Origin: Sphaerotilus sulfidivorans
GTDB taxonomy: Bacteria > Pseudomonadota > Gammaproteobacteria > Burkholderiales > Burkholderiaceae_C
DNA length: 64,000 nt
Assembly (NCBI RefSeq): GCF_013426975.1
Contig: NZ_JACCPY010000024.1
Location: 1-64,000 of the forward strand
Direction: 5' to 3'
Shown one piece after another: positions 63,833-64,000 of this stretch. Made by a program: the position numbers and the translations under genes. Under the pieces are notes generated by a model. It was not told the DNA's origin and did not search any database. It saw nothing but the letters and a program-made list of their open reading frames with translations. Numbering within the stretch: the first letter of the stretch is position 1; each line of letters begins with the position of its first letter.

Positions 63833-64000
63833 GTGCGGCTGGCGTCAGCCTGGGCAGCACCAGGCTGAAGCTGCTGCCCCGGCCCGGTGTCGAGCGCAGG
63901 CTCAGCGGGGCCTGCATCAGCCGGGCGCAGCGGCGCACGATGCCCAGGCCCAGGCCGCCGCCCGGGGGGTCGTCGTCGAGCCAGGCCGGGTCGATGCCGG
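63810..64000 (-). CDS. sensor histidine kinase, C-terminal end, runs off right edge
   Basis: The last 62 codons of a frame reading leftward from beyond the window. It contains the G2 box of a HATPase_c domain (PPGGGLGLGIVRRCARLM), then LRSTPGRGSSFSLVLPRL, the usual final strands of a histidine kinase, ending at TGA 63810-63812. It is most likely the partner of the adjacent response regulator. The rest of the protein (sensor and dimerisation domains) is not visible. Confidence 0.85.
   Translation of the reverse strand, partial: GIDPAWLDDDPPGGGLGLGIVRRCARLMQAPLSLRSTPGRGSSFSLVLPRLTPAALSRASSS

Overview
The window is very GC-rich (third codon positions almost always G or C), with long spurious frames opposite most genes. 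Several features point to a betaproteobacterium of the order Burkholderiales, probably of the Leptothrix/Sphaerotilus/Rubrivivax type: the block hemA-prfA-prmC-grxD-ubiX, the rppH/proS divergent pair, a PHA synthase linked to acetate kinase and phosphotransacetylase, and pilB-pilC. This placement is an inference from gene content, not from a database comparison.

Positions 1-5580 are an accessory, decayed mobile region. Two IS66-type (single-gene) fragments abut head to tail, one apparently inserted into the other. They cut off the end of a hypothetical gene that closes a mobilization operon on the minus strand: a 255-aa protein, a small HTH protein, a Mob/Pre relaxase and a 59-aa coupled ORF. 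A hicAB toxin-antitoxin pair and a 5'-truncated tyrosine recombinase follow. The recombinase remnant is joined to a broken signal-peptide ORF directly downstream of pilC.

Positions 5.7-26.9 kb are mostly core genome: pilC and pilB, htpG behind a sigma-32-type promoter, a MerR regulator with a VIT/VWA protein, srkA, a DUF2726 protein, a GNAT acetyltransferase, the secreted DUF1800/DUF1501 pair, ssb, a ClC channel, recQ and an orphan ATP-grasp enzyme. Between ssb and DUF1501 lies a coupled AAA ATPase plus TOPRIM (DUF3226-like) pair, which is the best candidate for a defence system in the window.

Positions 26.9-44.4 kb begin with an AT-richer intergenic stretch and an uncharacterised coupled pair: a 737-aa protein, and a zinc-ribbon/TM/phosphate-binding-like/OmpA protein. 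Next comes the minus-strand operon fabI - maoC/pta - ackA - phaC, headed by an FNR/ANR-like box and therefore probably induced at low oxygen. A BMP-type nucleoside ABC transporter operon follows, then a chromosomal spanin-like pair (Rz/Rz1 type) with no other phage gene nearby, then the RNase P RNA and an EamA transporter.

Positions 44.4-64 kb hold rppH, proS, a lytic transglycosylase and a Bax-inhibitor-1 protein. An eight-gene overlapping operon for a CDP-activated, probably C-methylated 6-deoxyhexose follows (GT2, C-methyltransferase, rfbG, 3,5-epimerase-like, DUF4910 peptidase-like, rfbF, PIG-L deacetylase, SDR). The window ends with ubiX, grxD, prmC, prfA, hemA, a LysR/MBL-fold pair and a response regulator that converges on and overlaps a histidine kinase running off the right edge. 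No tRNA, CRISPR array or complete prophage was seen.
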